64,000 bases of DNA. It comes from Bombyx mori. Lineage: Eukaryota; Arthropoda; Insecta; Lepidoptera; Bombycidae. The position numbers and the translations under genes were made by a program. Shown here in pieces: positions 10,850-22,560 of the stretch; the first letter of the stretch is position 1; every line of letters starts with the position of its first letter. The stretch covers positions 5,969,501 through 6,033,500 of the forward strand of contig NC_085121.1 of NCBI RefSeq assembly GCF_030269925.1, read 5' to 3'. The notes beneath the pieces were generated by a model, which worked only from the letters and a program-made list of their open reading frames with translations, ran no database searches and was not told the DNA's origin.

Positions 10850-11300
10850 TTTTTCAATTCATTCTTTGTTTTAAATTTTTCAAAAATATCATTTGAGTCA
10901 GTCGGTAATTTACCCGAGAAATAGGTGATTAGCACGCCTGGTAGTTTCCCTTCTTGGCCTTGCCACAGACACTCCGGGTCTCAGGAATACAAAAAAATCG
11001 CTAATGCTGATTATTCTAGTAAGGATAACGGATCAAACTGATTAAAATATTGAACTGTCATCGGTCCTTAATATGTATGAGTTAATCCGAGTTTTGAAAA
11101 GGGTCAAAATCATGTTCAAAGATTCCGTTACATACTAACATACGTATGAAGCTAATAAAAGCGTATTATAAAGAAAAAAAAATATTTCTTGTAGTACCCA
11201 AATTACGTATTAAAAAAAAACATTATTTTCCATACTACTGCGCGTTTCTGTAATATACAACAGCTACAAACATAATAAGTCCATAGGGTTTTTGGTGTTA
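10850..11300. other. AT-rich spacer
   Basis: No coding sequence or recognisable repeat was seen between the MITE-like element and the RTE LINE, apart from A- and T-runs. Confidence 0.3.
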
Positions 11301-13556
11301 TAATATTCTACATGGACTATACCAGTGGATTGCCGTGTGGTGACGGCATTAGAATACTTTTGTCACCACCCCCATTACCATCCCAGGGGAGTCGTAAGAG
11401 GCGACAAAAGGGAAAGCATAACACACAATATTTACTAGTGTGAGAGGAGGAAAACTCGAAATTAAACCCTGTACCAACCCGTCTAGCCAGCGTGGTACCA
11501 GTAGGCTAATAAACCTCCAAAATGATTGCACACCGCAGAACCAGGCCCCTAGTCCCCGGCGGCCCCGCTAGTCCTGGTTACGGTAGCGGCCATGGTAACG
11601 GCGGGGCAAGGGGTGCTAAGAATCCCCGGCAGAGATCCGACTACCACCCCCCTTCACAACGACAACTGGCCCTGGTGACATACAACGTGCGCACTTTGAG
11701 GTTGGACGAGAAGCTAATAGAGCTGGAAGAAGAAATGAACAAGTTGCGCTGGGACGTTATTGGTTTATCGGAGATCCGAAGAGAGGGGGAGGATACGAAA
11801 ACCTTACAGTCCGGCCACTTGTTCTACTACCGGGAGGGAGAACAGAAGTCCCAAGGTGGTGTTGGGTTTATCGTCCACAAATCTCTCATAAAGAACATTA
11901 TGGCCATCGAAAGTGTGTCGAGTATACCTTGTCCTCAAAATCTCAAAGCGGTATTCGCTGAAGATTGTACAGGTAGACGTCCCATCGACGTCACATCCAG
12001 ACGATGAAGTGGAAGCTACGTATGAGGACATTAGTAGGGCCATACGTAACTCCCAATCACATTTTACCGTTGTTATGGGAGATTTTAATGCAAAACTGGG
12101 CCGTAGAGGCGATGATGAGTTGAAAGTCGGGGCCATTTGGATTTGGGCAGCGGAATCCCAGAGGACAGATGCTGGCGGACTTTATGGAGAAGGAAGGACT
12201 CTTTATGATGAATTCTTTCTTCAAGAAGCCGCCATAACGGAAATGGACCTGGTTGAGTCCCGACGGTGTAACAAGAAATGAAATTGACTTCATCATGAGC
12301 ACCAACAGACAGTTATTCAACGATGTCTCTGTGATCAACAGTGTTAAAACAGGAAGTGATCACCGAATCGTCAGAGGCATGTTGAATATCAATGTCAGAC
12401 TGGAAAGATCGCGTCTGATGAAGTCAATGCTTCGACCGTCGAATGCACAAATCCAAAACCCCGAGAGCTTTCAACTCGAATTGGCTAATCGCTTCGAATG
12501 GCTAATCGCTTCCAATGGCTAAACAGCTGCGCATCAGTGGACGATGTAAACAGCAGGCTGGTAGAGACTGTCCGTACGGTAGGGTCCAAATTTTTCAAAA
12601 CCCACCGTAAGAATAGACCTCAGAAACTATCCGACCGCACCCGAAACCTCATGGCTAGTCGACGTTTGATGACGCTCCAAACTTCGGAGGACGCTGAGTC
12701 ATATAGGTAACTCAATAGACATATCATGAAGTCCTTGCGACACGACCTACGCTCCTTTAATACTCAGCGTATCAAAGAGACGATTGAGCGAAACCAAGGC
12801 TCTAAAGTGTTCGCAAGAGACGCTTCTATTGGGCAAAGCCAGCTAACGAAGCTGAAGACCGAAGATGGACGTGTAACGTCGAATAGGTCAGAGGTCCTGC
12901 GGGAGATAGAGACGTTCTACGGGCAGCTGTTTACCTCGGTCTCAGCTGAACCGCAAGGTTTAGCTGCAGACCCTAGAGCCAAGCTAACCCGACACTACAC
13001 CGAAGACATCCCGGACATCAGCCTGTACGAGATTAGGATGGCTCTCAAACAGCTTAAGAATAACGAGGCACCGGGCGAGGATGGAATTACTACGGAGCTT
13101 CTGAAAGCGGGCGGGACGCCGGTACTGAAAGTCCTTCAGAAGCTCTTCAATTCCTCTTTGCTCGATGGAAAACCGCCACAGGCATGGAATAGGGGTGTTG
13201 TGATCCTGTTCTTCAAAAAAGGTGACAAAACCTTATTGAAGAACTACAGGCCCATAGCTCTGCTGAGCCATGTCTACAAGCTGTTCTCGAGAGTCATCAC
13301 GAAGCGTCTCGAACGCAGGTTTGATGACTTCCAGCCTACCGAACAAGCCGGTTTCCGAAAAGGCTACAGTACCATAGACCACATACATACGCTGCGGCAG
13401 ATTGTACAGAAGACCGAAGAGTACAATCGGCCATTATGCTTAGCGTTTGTGGACTATGAGAAAGCCTTTCATTCCGTCGAAACATGGGCGGTCCTTAGAT
13501 CTCTCCAGCGGTGCCGTATTGACCACCGGCCGCAACTACTTCGCAGCCAGGTGTAA
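11300..13556 (+). pseudogene. RTE-clade LINE, frameshifted and lacking its 3' part
   Basis: The 5' leader (CACCACCCCCATTACCATCC, then GGGGAGTCGTAAGAGGCGAC) is of the RTE kind. From 11522 an endonuclease reads LALVTYNVRTLR, WDVIGLSEIRREGE, then in shifted frames VVMGDFNAKLG (about 12070) and TRNEIDFIM..SDHRIV (about 12270-12370). Reverse transcriptase starts in the 12726 frame: NNEAPGEDGITTELL, FKKGDKTLLKNYRPIALLS, QAGFRKGYSTIDHI and motif A FVDYEKAFHSV. At least four frameshifts separate these pieces. The copy stops before motifs B-D, at about 13550, and has no 3' tail. The element is dead. Loss of the 3' side is unusual, since LINEs normally lose the 5' side on insertion. Confidence 0.85.
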
Positions 13557-14160
13557 ACAGGTAATATTTAGGTGTATTTATACGTTCATGACGTATGACG
13601 TAAACATGCGTGTTTTTTGTGTTAAATTAAAGCTAATTTTTTTTATATGGTGATACATTGCTGCCGGTGAACAAGTGGCCGCAAATTAAGGTTGGTAGCT
13701 ATTAACCACTCGAAGTATTCGAGATAAAGTGAAAAAGAGTTAGCGCGCAACGCCATTTGTTAAAAGAGGATGGCGTGTGCCAGCTGTGCGAGTATTTGAA
13801 GCCATTGCGCATGCGTCAATAGGTAGAGTTCTCAGTCAGCGACGTTGTCGACACTTCAGCGACTTTGAAATATTTTTCTCATCATTAAATATAATAAAGA
13901 ATAATATATTAAATGAAATATCCTAATATTTTGTATCAATATTATTAAAAATAAATAACCAAATACATGTTACAAGTTTAACTTCATAGTGGTGTGAGTG
14001 TAGATTTAATAGATGGCAATACAATTCTAACCACTGCTTTGACGTTACTTGACAGTATTACTGAATGATTTTCAAATTATTTACCTCATTTTGTTAAGCA
14101 AGAAAAACGCTCAATGCAGCTAAGGGAAAAAAAAAAACATTTAGATTTATCTGTTATTCT
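13557..14160. other. Spacer downstream of GTF3C6-like gene
   Basis: AT-rich sequence that probably holds the 3' untranslated region of the minus-strand GTF3C6-like gene near 14100-14160. I recognise nothing else here. Confidence 0.3.
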
Positions 14161-14166
14161 TTAAAT

Positions 14167-17100
14167 TTAATCTATTAAAATTGGTTCTAGTGTTTTATCT
14201 CGGTATTCAGTTTTAAATGTATTTATTGCTTCTTGAACGGTTTTAAAATTGACAGCCTTTACGTCATCATCTATTTTGTTGGATTGATTGCCAGGTACAC
14301 AGTCTGAAATAAAATGTTTTGTAAATTAAAAATATGTTATGTTAATAAACAACGTAAAGGATTTTTAAGCTATTGCACAGCTTTTATCGCGGGCCTTGAG
14401 CGCGGCGACCGAATCTTGAAATTCCGTAACGAAAAAAACCTAACACCCCTCACTCCGCCTATCATGTAGCTCGCGTTCAACACATTTACACGTTGCGCTT
14501 GTGTAGTGTTCGTGAATAAGTGCGTGGCGGGACGTCACACTGCATGCGCATCATGAAAAGTCTGCCCATCTCTCTCTCGCGCGGTCTAGCTTATGAGTGT
14601 GAAGGGGACAGTTAATGTTTTGCTGTTATTAATGTTTAATATAGCGTGGTCTTGTTTTATTATTGTTTTAATATTAAATTATCATGGTCTAATTATAATT
14701 GCATAAGTTGATAAAAAAATGCTATGCAATAGCTTTACCGCGGCAGTTCCAGTGTTTTTATTTATTGCTTAGATGGGTGGACGAGCTCACAGCCCACCTG
14801 GTTTTAAGTGGTTACTGGAGCCCGTAGACATCTATGATGTAAATGCGCCACCCACCTTGAGATATAAGTTCTAAGGTCTCAGTACAGTTACAACGGCTGC
14901 CCCACCCTTCAAACCGAAACGCATTACTGCTTCAAGGCAGAAATAGGGAGGGTGGTGGTACCTGCCCGTGCGGACTCACAAAAAATCTTTCCGCCAGCTA
15001 TTACGCAAATTATAATTTTGCGGAATTGATTTTTATTACACGATGCTATTCCTTCACTGTGAAAGTCAATCGTAAAAATTTGTTAAGTATGTATTTCATT
15101 AGAAAAATTGGTATCGCCTGCGGGATCCTAACATCGTTGCATCACCAGATACGAATGCTCCGGACGTCTTATCCTTTAGGTCACGACTACTTCGAATCGA
15201 ATAAACAAATACATAATTGCATTTGAAGCAGTGAAATAAAGTCAACCTGCTTTTTGACAAAATAGAAAGTTAGTATCTTTCACATTGCAGAATAGCTAAA
15301 AGTTGACAGTTTACAAAACAGTTTTAACCCTTTTCAATAGTCAAAGCTAAAAGAAGTCATTGAGAGAAACCCAATGATGTTCTCCTTTTTTTTTCACTAC
15401 TAGATATGTGATGAAACCAAACTTTTTTTGAAAAGATTGGTCACTGTTGATAAAAAGTAGAATAAGATAATTTATGACAACGACATACATCATGAGCGAA
15501 GTGCAGTCATGCTTCACAAACTATAGTGAAATTAACATTGACTTGCATTAAGATGGTGCTGTGTATGGTAGTATTGGAACCATAGGGCAGAGCCTTTCAT
15601 TCAGATCTCTACAATCTAATGGACTAAAAACTACTAAAATAACTGAAAAGATGGCTAGAGTTGATTAGCAGAAGGGTTGTGGTTTTTCATCGTAATATTG
15701 CCTGACCATACAGATTTTTGACTACTTAGCAAATGTGAACTTGTTTGGAAAGTGTTAATGCATTTGCCAAATAGTGCTCACCTTACACCCACAGATTTTT
15801 CACCTGGTTTGGTCCTTGTTTTTGTTTAATTTGTCTAAATATAAAATATGAAAAACATTATTTAAACAAACAAAAATTATTCACTACAAATTCGGCACAC
15901 ACTCATAATAAAGGATAGTGATCAGTGGTATTTGCACTCAACCATTTAAATACTATTGCCACTTCATTCATAAATCATCGTCAAACTTGCAAGTTCACAT
16001 TTTTTGTACAAAATATAACTGGTAATAGCTTAATTATGAAATAGTTTTATATATACTAAATATTATGTCTTTGCCTTTTCAATAATTTATCTTTGATATA
16101 TAATTGACCTTTACTAATGGTAATTTTATCCTTGTAGGTATTAAATTTTGTTAATACTCAAATAATGATTTCATTACCTTCACCCTCCTTAGGAGACACA
16201 TAAGCATGTTGCATCTGTATACATTTTCTTGTTTTGCAAACGTATTTTAAATTTTTTTCAGACAATCTATCAAACAGTGGGTCATCAGTATTCGGTGATG
16301 GATCTTCTTCAAAAAACAAATATGTACCAAAAGGGTTGTCATACTTTCCTGAAAGCATAATTAAGCACATGAGCAGTTTTAACCTATAGCTGATTGTAAT
16401 GGTTTTGCTTTATTATATTCTAATCACTAAAACAAGTGGTTTCAAATGTTACATGACTAAGTTAAAAAAATAATTTTTTTTTATAACCCTAACATTATAA
16501 CTAGACTTAAATTGCCACATTTATACTATTTTGTTTTAAGAAGACACTTATTAATTCTATTCATGCCTCTAAGAACCTAAATAGAACTAAAACCTAAACA
16601 GAATACAAGTATAACTGAATAATTTAGAAGAAAGAAATGAACTTTTACTGACTTTAAAACTTGGTGTAAGTTGTATTAATTATAAATTAATAAACATTCA
16701 ACCCTATTATTCCTCTTTGGAATAATTTAACCACATACAGCCATTCAAGCCAGTAAATAAATTATTGCAGAAACCCATTGGAGACTTTTGGTCTTTTCCA
16801 GTATTGACAATACAAACTAATTTCTAAAAAAAATTGGTTGAATATTTTACATTTTCGTATCAAGCATTAAAGTCCCTAGATATGAATCTCAGGCATAAAG
16901 TTGGGTTGAAATTTTATGCACTGCTTTATACTGCTCTCTCAGAACCTGTGCTTTGAAATCAGCAACTTTTCGGTATATTCATGAAATGTTATTAATGTGA
17001 TTCAAATATCTTACCAATATAGAAAGTATCATCCATTTGTACAATTGGATTTTTACTATCAATACCCAATATGTGAATATTTCTGTATTTTTCGATATTA

Positions 17101-17228
17101 ACACTGTCCTTGAATTCAAGATACACCAAAATTTCTTCCTCACAATCATCTAGTGCATCATTTTCCATTTTAAGTTTTATGAAACTAAAACAAACTAAAC
17201 CTTGTCCAAGTTTCAAGTTTTCAACCAT
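14167..17228 (-). CDS. GTF3C6: General transcription factor 3C polypeptide 6-like (TFIIIC subunit)
   Basis: Three coding exons: 17015-17228 (or from the inner ATG at 17168), 16178-16348 and 14167-14303. All junctions are GT-AG and the phases fit (1, 1). The product is 153 residues from the inner Met (MENDALDDCEEE) or 173 from the outer one; the acidic start right before the core favours the inner. The core EEEILVYLEF, HILGIDSKNPIVQMDD and YIGKYDNPFGTYLFFEEDP fits the TFIIIC tau55/GTF3C6 small beta-barrel, whose vertebrate form has a similar LGIDTERPILQ...FEE series. TFIIIC recruits RNA polymerase III to tRNA-type promoters. The C-terminal exon (KTVQEAINTF..., ends PILID) is family-typical only in being acidic and short. 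The second intron contains a MITE-like repeat and a full SINE. It is divergent from MBF1, about 1 kb away. Confidence 0.78.
14366..14750. mobile_element. MITE-like dispersed repeat, copy 1
   Basis: A 385-bp block nearly identical to 38567-38950. Both ends carry GCTATTGCATAGC-type inverted termini (left GCTATTGCACAGC, right GCTATGCAATAGC), and the right end continues TTTACCGCGGCAGTTCC. The core is non-coding and contains CTGCATGCGCATCATGAAAA. It sits in intron 2 of the GTF3C6-like gene. Confidence 0.7.
14755..15193 (-). mobile_element. tRNA-derived SINE (Bm1-like), near full length
   Basis: On the minus strand it begins with a tRNA-like head holding A-box and B-box-like segments and a body rich in family-specific blocks. 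It ends at CCACCCATCTAAGCAATAAA plus an A-rich tail. The plus-strand signature is ATTGCTTAGATGGGTGGACG. It lies in intron 2 of the GTF3C6-like gene. The head here is partly diverged, so current RNA polymerase III promoter function is doubtful. Confidence 0.8.
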
Positions 17229-18177
17229 TTAATTATTTTTTTTAAGCGATTTTATGACCTGGTAACTAAGACTTTTAGGTCGTCTTATTTTAATTTATAT
17301 TTTTATTTTTATGAAAAATGATAATATGGAGTGAAATGAAATGAAGATGACTAATTTGAGACATTAATAAATTGAGATGAAATAAAATAAAATGAGATGA
17401 AATGATATGGGATCAAATTTTATCTCAGCAAAATGGTGGTAATTTACTGAGACTTTTTCAATGAACTATTTGTAGGATCCCGAGAAGTTACGTCCAGCGG
17501 CTTTGTTTCATTTTACCACATTTGTGCACTTTCACAGATATTAAACAGTTAATAAACCACCGTTATTACACATTTAAACCTGAAGAAACACTAACTAGAC
17601 AAGACCTTTGCCCCTCTCACTTCGCACCTCCTTTTGCGTTATGGTGGAATACTCACTCAGAAGACGAAGATAACCTTCCATTATTCCCTTTCATCTAACC
17701 CAACAGCACATAAGATTATAGTTGAATAAGTGCCTTTTCTCCTTGCTACAATCATGACGGTTGCCATATACCTAAGGTGCTTTCTAATCTCACCTCATTG
17801 TTTTTTTTTCATTATGCTGCTCTAACAAAAGCAGCGCTTCACCGAATTTACCAATCTACCATCAAGATCGAGACCCACTGAGAACGAAGAACCATTCGTC
17901 GGATTCGACAGGTTCACTGAGAACGGTCACCGGTTACAACAAAAATTACTTCGGTTCTTTTCACAAGATATGGCTTTTGGGATATAAGGGCTTTGTTCCT
18001 TCGGAACGAACAAGGAACCCACACCATAGATTATACACTTAACCCACAACCAAGTGTATAATCTATGCACAACCAGTCCACGAAAAGAAAATCTCTAACC
18101 TGAGTCAGGTTATTAACGTTTAAAACCAATAATAATACTCTTGTTTTGTTTTATCATACCAGTGATCTACGTTGAAC
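17229..18177. promoter_or_regulatory. Divergent intergenic region between GTF3C6-like gene and MBF1
   Basis: About 950 bp separate the two start codons, so this region must hold both promoters. It contains an ATGAAAT-rich stretch (17330-17410), a degenerate SINE family B piece (about 17850-17940) and a perfect hairpin (18025-18067). Just upstream of the MBF1 start, TTTATCATACCAG then TGATC resembles a 3' splice site, suggesting a 5' untranslated intron for MBF1. No TATA box is convincing for either gene. Confidence 0.5.
18025..18067. repeat. Perfect 16-bp inverted repeat upstream of MBF1
   Basis: CATAGATTATACACTT (18025-18040) and its exact reverse complement (18052-18067) flank an 11-base loop. 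The hairpin lies about 110 bp before the MBF1 start codon. The core CATAGATTATACACT also occurs at about 10576. Confidence 0.85.
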
Positions 18178-18618
18178 ATGTCTGACTGGGATACAGTTAC
18201 AATTCTTCGCAAGAAACCACCAAAAGCTTCTGCTTTAAAAACTGAACAAGCTGTAAATGCAGCGCGGCGACAAGGTATTCCGGTTGATACGCAACAAAAA
18301 TATGGGGCTGGAACTAATAAACAACATGTTACTACTAAAAATACAGCTAAACTAGACAGAGAAACAGAAGAATTACGCCATGAAAAAATACCACTTGATC
18401 TGGGGAAACTTATAATGCAAGGCAGACAAGCTAAAGGAATGAGTCAAAAAGACCTCGCCACTAAAATTTGTGAAAAACCACAGATTGTAAATGATTATGA
18501 AGCTGGTCGTGGCATTCCAAATAACATTGTTCTTGGAAAAATTGAAAGGGCAATTGGAATAAAACTTCGTGGAAAAGAAAGAGGCCAACCACTGCAGCCT
18601 CCTGGCGGACAGAAATAA
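18178..18618 (+). CDS. mbf1: Multiprotein bridging factor 1
   Basis: A single 146-codon exon starting [13 protein letters not shown]. The in-frame ATG two codons upstream is less likely, since family members start MS/MA-x-W-D. The N-terminal MBF1 region (1-70) is basic and flexible. Residues 75-131 form the Cro/C1-type helix-turn-helix ([20 protein letters not shown]...[13 protein letters not shown]), and the tail ends in [14 protein letters not shown]1 is a conserved non-DNA-binding coactivator that bridges TBP and regulators. It was first purified from silkworm as a partner of the nuclear receptor FTZ-F1. Length and termini are complete. There is no stop, frameshift or poly(A) scar, so this is probably the real gene, not a retrocopy. 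AATAAA follows at about 18666. Confidence 0.95.
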   Translation: MSDWDTVTILRKKPPKASALKTEQAVNAARRQGIPVDTQQKYGAGTNKQHVTTKNTAKLDRETEELRHEKIPLDLGKLIMQGRQAKGMSQKDLATKICEKPQIVNDYEAGRGIPNNIVLGKIERAIGIKLRGKERGQPLQPPGGQK

Positions 18619-18665
18619 CGGAATTCCCTGGGAGGCGAAGACTTTACTCCGATTCATTTATTGCA

Positions 18666-18671
18666 TAATAA
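18666..18671 (+). terminator. Polyadenylation signal candidate of MBF1
   Basis: AATAAA lies 48 bp beyond the stop codon of MBF1. Other AATAAA hexamers follow (for example near 18854), so site usage is uncertain. Confidence 0.4.
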
Positions 18672-19350
18672 AAATTCACCTCATTTTAGCTGTTGCATGT
18701 ACTCTTATTAATTGGTTATGAAATATGATGTAAGCATTTATTTTGTTTTGTCTAGAAATTTCTGTCAGACTGATGTTACCACCATTGAAAATGAACTGTA
18801 AATTATTTCAAAATAAGTGGCAATGAGCGTAAATACTTGTAATGTGATATGTAATAAAATAGCAGTTCAATGTAAAATTAAACTTTCAGTCTTAAAGTTT
18901 TTTGTAAAAGCTTAATATCTTTTTGATATGAGGGATACAAAATTATCTAAAGTCAGGAGGAGCAAATGTCAGATCCTCTGTTAACCTTTTTAGATTATAA
19001 TTTGAGCAATTAATTATTGAAATATGAAATCATTACAGATCCATCATACATAAAAATCAATTATAAATTTAAAAGTGGAACTGTATGCTTCAATTCCAAT
19101 GTATTTTTCTTAACCTCGACATGTCAATGTGCTGTTAACCCCACTGGAAACAAGTGATTATAGAAACCCATAGATAACATGCTGTGAATCAGTATTACCC
19201 ACTCACCTTAAGGAATAAGGAAATTTGATCTATATTATTATTATTAAATTCTTTATTTCAGATAATGATCCATATAAATGTTAGTAACAGTTATTTCTTA
19301 AAAATAAGTTAGTAAGGACAAAGGATATAAAGGTTAAGTTAAATGCATAA
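18672..19350. other. 3' flank of MBF1
   Basis: AT-rich sequence that may include a longer MBF1 3' untranslated region. No ORF or repeat terminus was recognised before the SINE at 19353. Confidence 0.3.
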
Positions 19351-19352
19351 AA

Positions 19353-19670
19353 CTTTTTTTTTCATACCTAAGCTGATAGCCTTGAGAGGCTATATTAGCG
19401 TAACCTTAACTAGTAGGTGAGCTCACGGGGCTCAAACCTGACATTGCTAACACGAACCCTAGTAAGAGCCGTGCTTCGCATAATCTACCACCGGATCGGA
19501 AACGCGACCCACTGAAGAGATCCAGCTAGAAACTCAGTAGGCTGTGTCTCAGGGTTAATTTACTCGTCGAGCCCTTTGTCGCAAGCGACGGGTTCGACGA
19601 GAACGATGACTGGTGCTTGAGGTACCAAAAAGCACCGTTAGTAGATCGGGAGGATCCAAAATGACGTGCA
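19353..19670 (-). mobile_element. SINE-like repeat, family B
   Basis: A T-run followed by CATACCTAAGCTGATAGCCT, the reverse complement of the family 3' end. It then runs through CTACCACCGGATCGGAAACG to GGGAGGATCCAAAATGACGT. Close to full length when compared with 27701-28010. The 19613-19819 ORF overlapping it is not a gene. Confidence 0.75.
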
Positions 19671-20019
19671 TAAAACCAAGGAAACCTCCCATAAGTACAA
19701 CCCTACTTATTGGTTTGGATTATTGTATATTTGTTTGCACATTACTTCAGTTCAGAGCACTTGATACCAGAACTCTAAGGAGTACTCAGACAATGAACCC
19801 TTACATTTTGTCAAGATAAAGGGTTGCCTTATGTCACTCTCCAATCCATAAGCTATTAGTCGTTTTGTACATTTGATGGTATGTAAATTGCATACCAAGT
19901 AGATTGAAAAGTCTATAATGTAATTTACTGTTATAAAAAAATGGGCTCACTCAGTGGCTAAGCACCGTTGACGCCCTAGACACGTCCTAATCAACCCATC
20001 TGATTAACTTGGCGCTGGT

Positions 20020-20600
20020 GGGCGTTGCCTTTTCTACCTTTAGCAGCACCTGCTGAACATTATAACATCGTCCTGCAGTATCTCACCAAGTCTTCTCTGC
20101 AGTCTGGTATACACATTGTTAAAGCTCGGTGTCAGAGCCGGAGCTCGAGGGCGCGGGGGTGGGGGGGGGGGGGAAAGCGGCGACTCGGGTACATTCGCGG
20201 CGGCGGCGATAGTTTTTAGGCTGGCCTTATAGGCCCGGAATTCGGACTTATGTCCGGGCAACATTCCCGTACGAATTTTGCGAACATCGCGGGGTCGTCT
20301 TCGTCACACATCGTTGAAGAGGTGCCCGGGGGGGGCGTCCCCGGGGCTTAAAGTAACTCGAACCCGAAAGGCGAGTCCCCTGAGTAGGAATTGACCCCCT
20401 GCGCTATACTAGCCAGCAGTTAATTGCAGGGGGGGGGGGGTCATGCCTATGCCGTGAAAACGGCAATCAGCTGGGATTGGGGTGAAAAATATGGGAAGGT
20501 GGGGCCCCACTAGGTTGTGAGAATATGCCACAACAAGCGCTGAACGTAGTGGGGTTTTTGTCTCGAAAGACAGTTTTTGAAAAAATAATTAAATAAAAAT
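20020..20600. other. GC-rich segment with long G-runs, unclassified
   Basis: This block is far more GC-rich than its surroundings. It has G-tracts at about 20158-20173, 20327-20336 and 20428-20439, and matched motifs such as GGCCTTATAGGCC and CCCGGGGGGGGCGTCCCCGGGG. A minus-strand ORF (20040-20264) has a proline run caused by the G-tract. Composition and the abrupt edges suggest an untranslated part of a retroelement, but I cannot assign it to a family. Confidence 0.4.
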
Positions 20601-21297
20601 AATAATAAATGAAAATGGAATGAATGAGAATGTGCGTTCGAAGTTTTCATATGCAAAACTATTCAAGACGAAAAGTGCGCTTGCGAGTCAAGTCGCGAGG
20701 ACAGCGACAATCTTTCGAGAAACAAAGTCGCGACGGCAGCGCCAATTTTTCGTAAGAGCACGTCCGGTCTCGAATAGCGTTGCGGGCGGAATGTCTTTCT
20801 TATCAACCAATTTTTCAGTTATTTATACACACATTAAATATTACTGTATGGAAAGCGAAAGGGAGCGGAATCAAATGAAGGTGATTTATCTGAAATTGAA
20901 AGGAATGAAATGATACTGGAATGTCTAAATATCATATTGGTTTTTTTCTAAATGGTAGGGTAGCAGACTTTAATTGGCTTATTGGGAAAACCATATTATA
21001 ACGGAGTTATATCACTTTATCCATCTTATCCACTTTCAACTATGAATAAGGCACCATTATTACTCATTGAAACCCAAAGGAATATTAATATGTAATGAAA
21101 CAACTTACGTATGTACGGTATTTTACTTCACTTTCTGCGTTCCCGCCAATAACAATTAGCCCACTGGTGTTCGTATATTAAAATCATTCTCCGTTATTGT
21201 ATTGGATACATACTTTTTAATTTTTTTGGTGAGCCGGGGGCGCATACCCTACGAGGTCTCTGAACCTAGATGGCGCGCGGGGTATATGAGACTGGAC

Positions 21298-21607
21298 TGT
21301 TGGACGGTTACATTTGAGGGGATTGGGTCTTTAGGTGATGAGGGGCTATTTAAAAACACAACTGCTTCATTATAATTATATTGCAGATTGCTTGAACACT
21401 TTTACACCATTATACAATTATTATCTTTATATTTTTTATATAACTATTACATGTTTGTCTTGCCGTGTCTAGATGAGAAGTCACTGACATTTTCTTACGA
21501 GAATACAATGATCTGTTTTTTAAAACATTTAAAATAATTCCAATATTCGAAATCTAATCAAGTGTCAAGTGTTGCCTGCCATTACATTTAATATACAAAC
21601 TCCAACA
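21298..21607 (-). repeat. 3' LTR (minus-strand orientation)
   Basis: A 310-bp terminal repeat with TGTTGGA/TCCAACA ends, adjoining the polypurine tract at 21608-21619. Confidence 0.92.
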
Positions 21608-21984
21608 CACCCCCTCAACACTTGCACACATTTTTCTCCGTCTATAATTTAATACCAAAAAGAATAACGTTAACCTGACCATAAATTAACTACTTTCCAT
21701 ACATACCTTAAAACCTCACAACCACTTACATTCCGTTACTTCCACTTAATCCCTCAATTCAACCAACAACTATTCATTCAACCTTTCAAACTTAATACCA
21801 TCTTTAATGTCGCTACTTTTAATCCTTTCTTACTCCAACTCCAATTCGATCATACATGTACTCTCATTCAACCACACAACCATTCAACCTTAACTTCCCT
21901 CTTGACTCATTATATAAAACATTGACTATAATAGTCTTTAACTCCTTCTTGACTCCCTACATAAACTCTTCAAGTTTATTTAAA

Positions 21985-22560
21985 ACTTTTAACGCCTTCT
22001 CAACCTCTTAAATAACCTTAAACGCCTTCTCAACCTCTTAAATAACCTTAAACGCCTTCTCAACCTCTTTAATAACCTTAAACGCCTTCTCAACCTCTTT
22101 AATAACCTTAAACGCCTTCTCAACCTCTTTAATAACCTTAAACGCCTTCTCGACTCTAACCTTAAACGCCTTCTCGACTCTAACCTTAAACGCCTTCTCG
22201 ACTCTAACCTTTAACGCCTTCTCGACTCTAACCTTTAACGCCTTCTCGACTCTAACCTTTAACTCCTTCTCGACTCTAACCTTTAACTCCTTCTCGACTC
22301 TAACCTTTAACTCCTTCTCGACTCTAACCTTTAACTCCTTCTCGACTCTAACCTTTAACTCCTTCTCGACTCTAACCTTTAACTCCTTCTCGACTCTAAC
22401 CTTTAACTCCTTCTCGACTCTAACCTTTAACTCCTTCTCGACTCTAACCTTTAACTCCTACTCAACTCTTTTACCTTTAACTCCTACTCGACTCTTTTAC
22501 CTTTAACTCCTACTCGACTCTTTTACCTTTAACTCCTACTCGACTCTTTTAACCTTTCAA
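21985..22560. repeat. Minisatellite with 30-, 24- and 26-bp units
   Basis: Inside the LTR element three successive tandem arrays share the core CTTCTCGACTCTAAC or a variant of it. A ~30-bp unit (CCTTAAACGCCTTCTCAACC plus CTCTTTAATAA) repeats about five times near 21990-22140. A 24-bp unit (CTTTAACTCCTTCTCGACTC plus TAAC) repeats about thirteen times to 22455. A 26-bp unit repeats about four times to 22555. The order suggests stepwise expansion and drift of one motif. Confidence 0.9.

Noticed and set aside
18178..18618. MBF1 as a processed retrocopy because it has no intron
   Set aside because: The frame is perfect, no poly(A) scar or target duplication was found, and a 3' splice-like site precedes the start, so a genuine gene with a 5' untranslated intron is more likely.
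21985..22560. Regular repeats resembling a CRISPR array
   Set aside because: Units follow one another without unique spacers and lie inside a eukaryotic LTR element, so this is a minisatellite.
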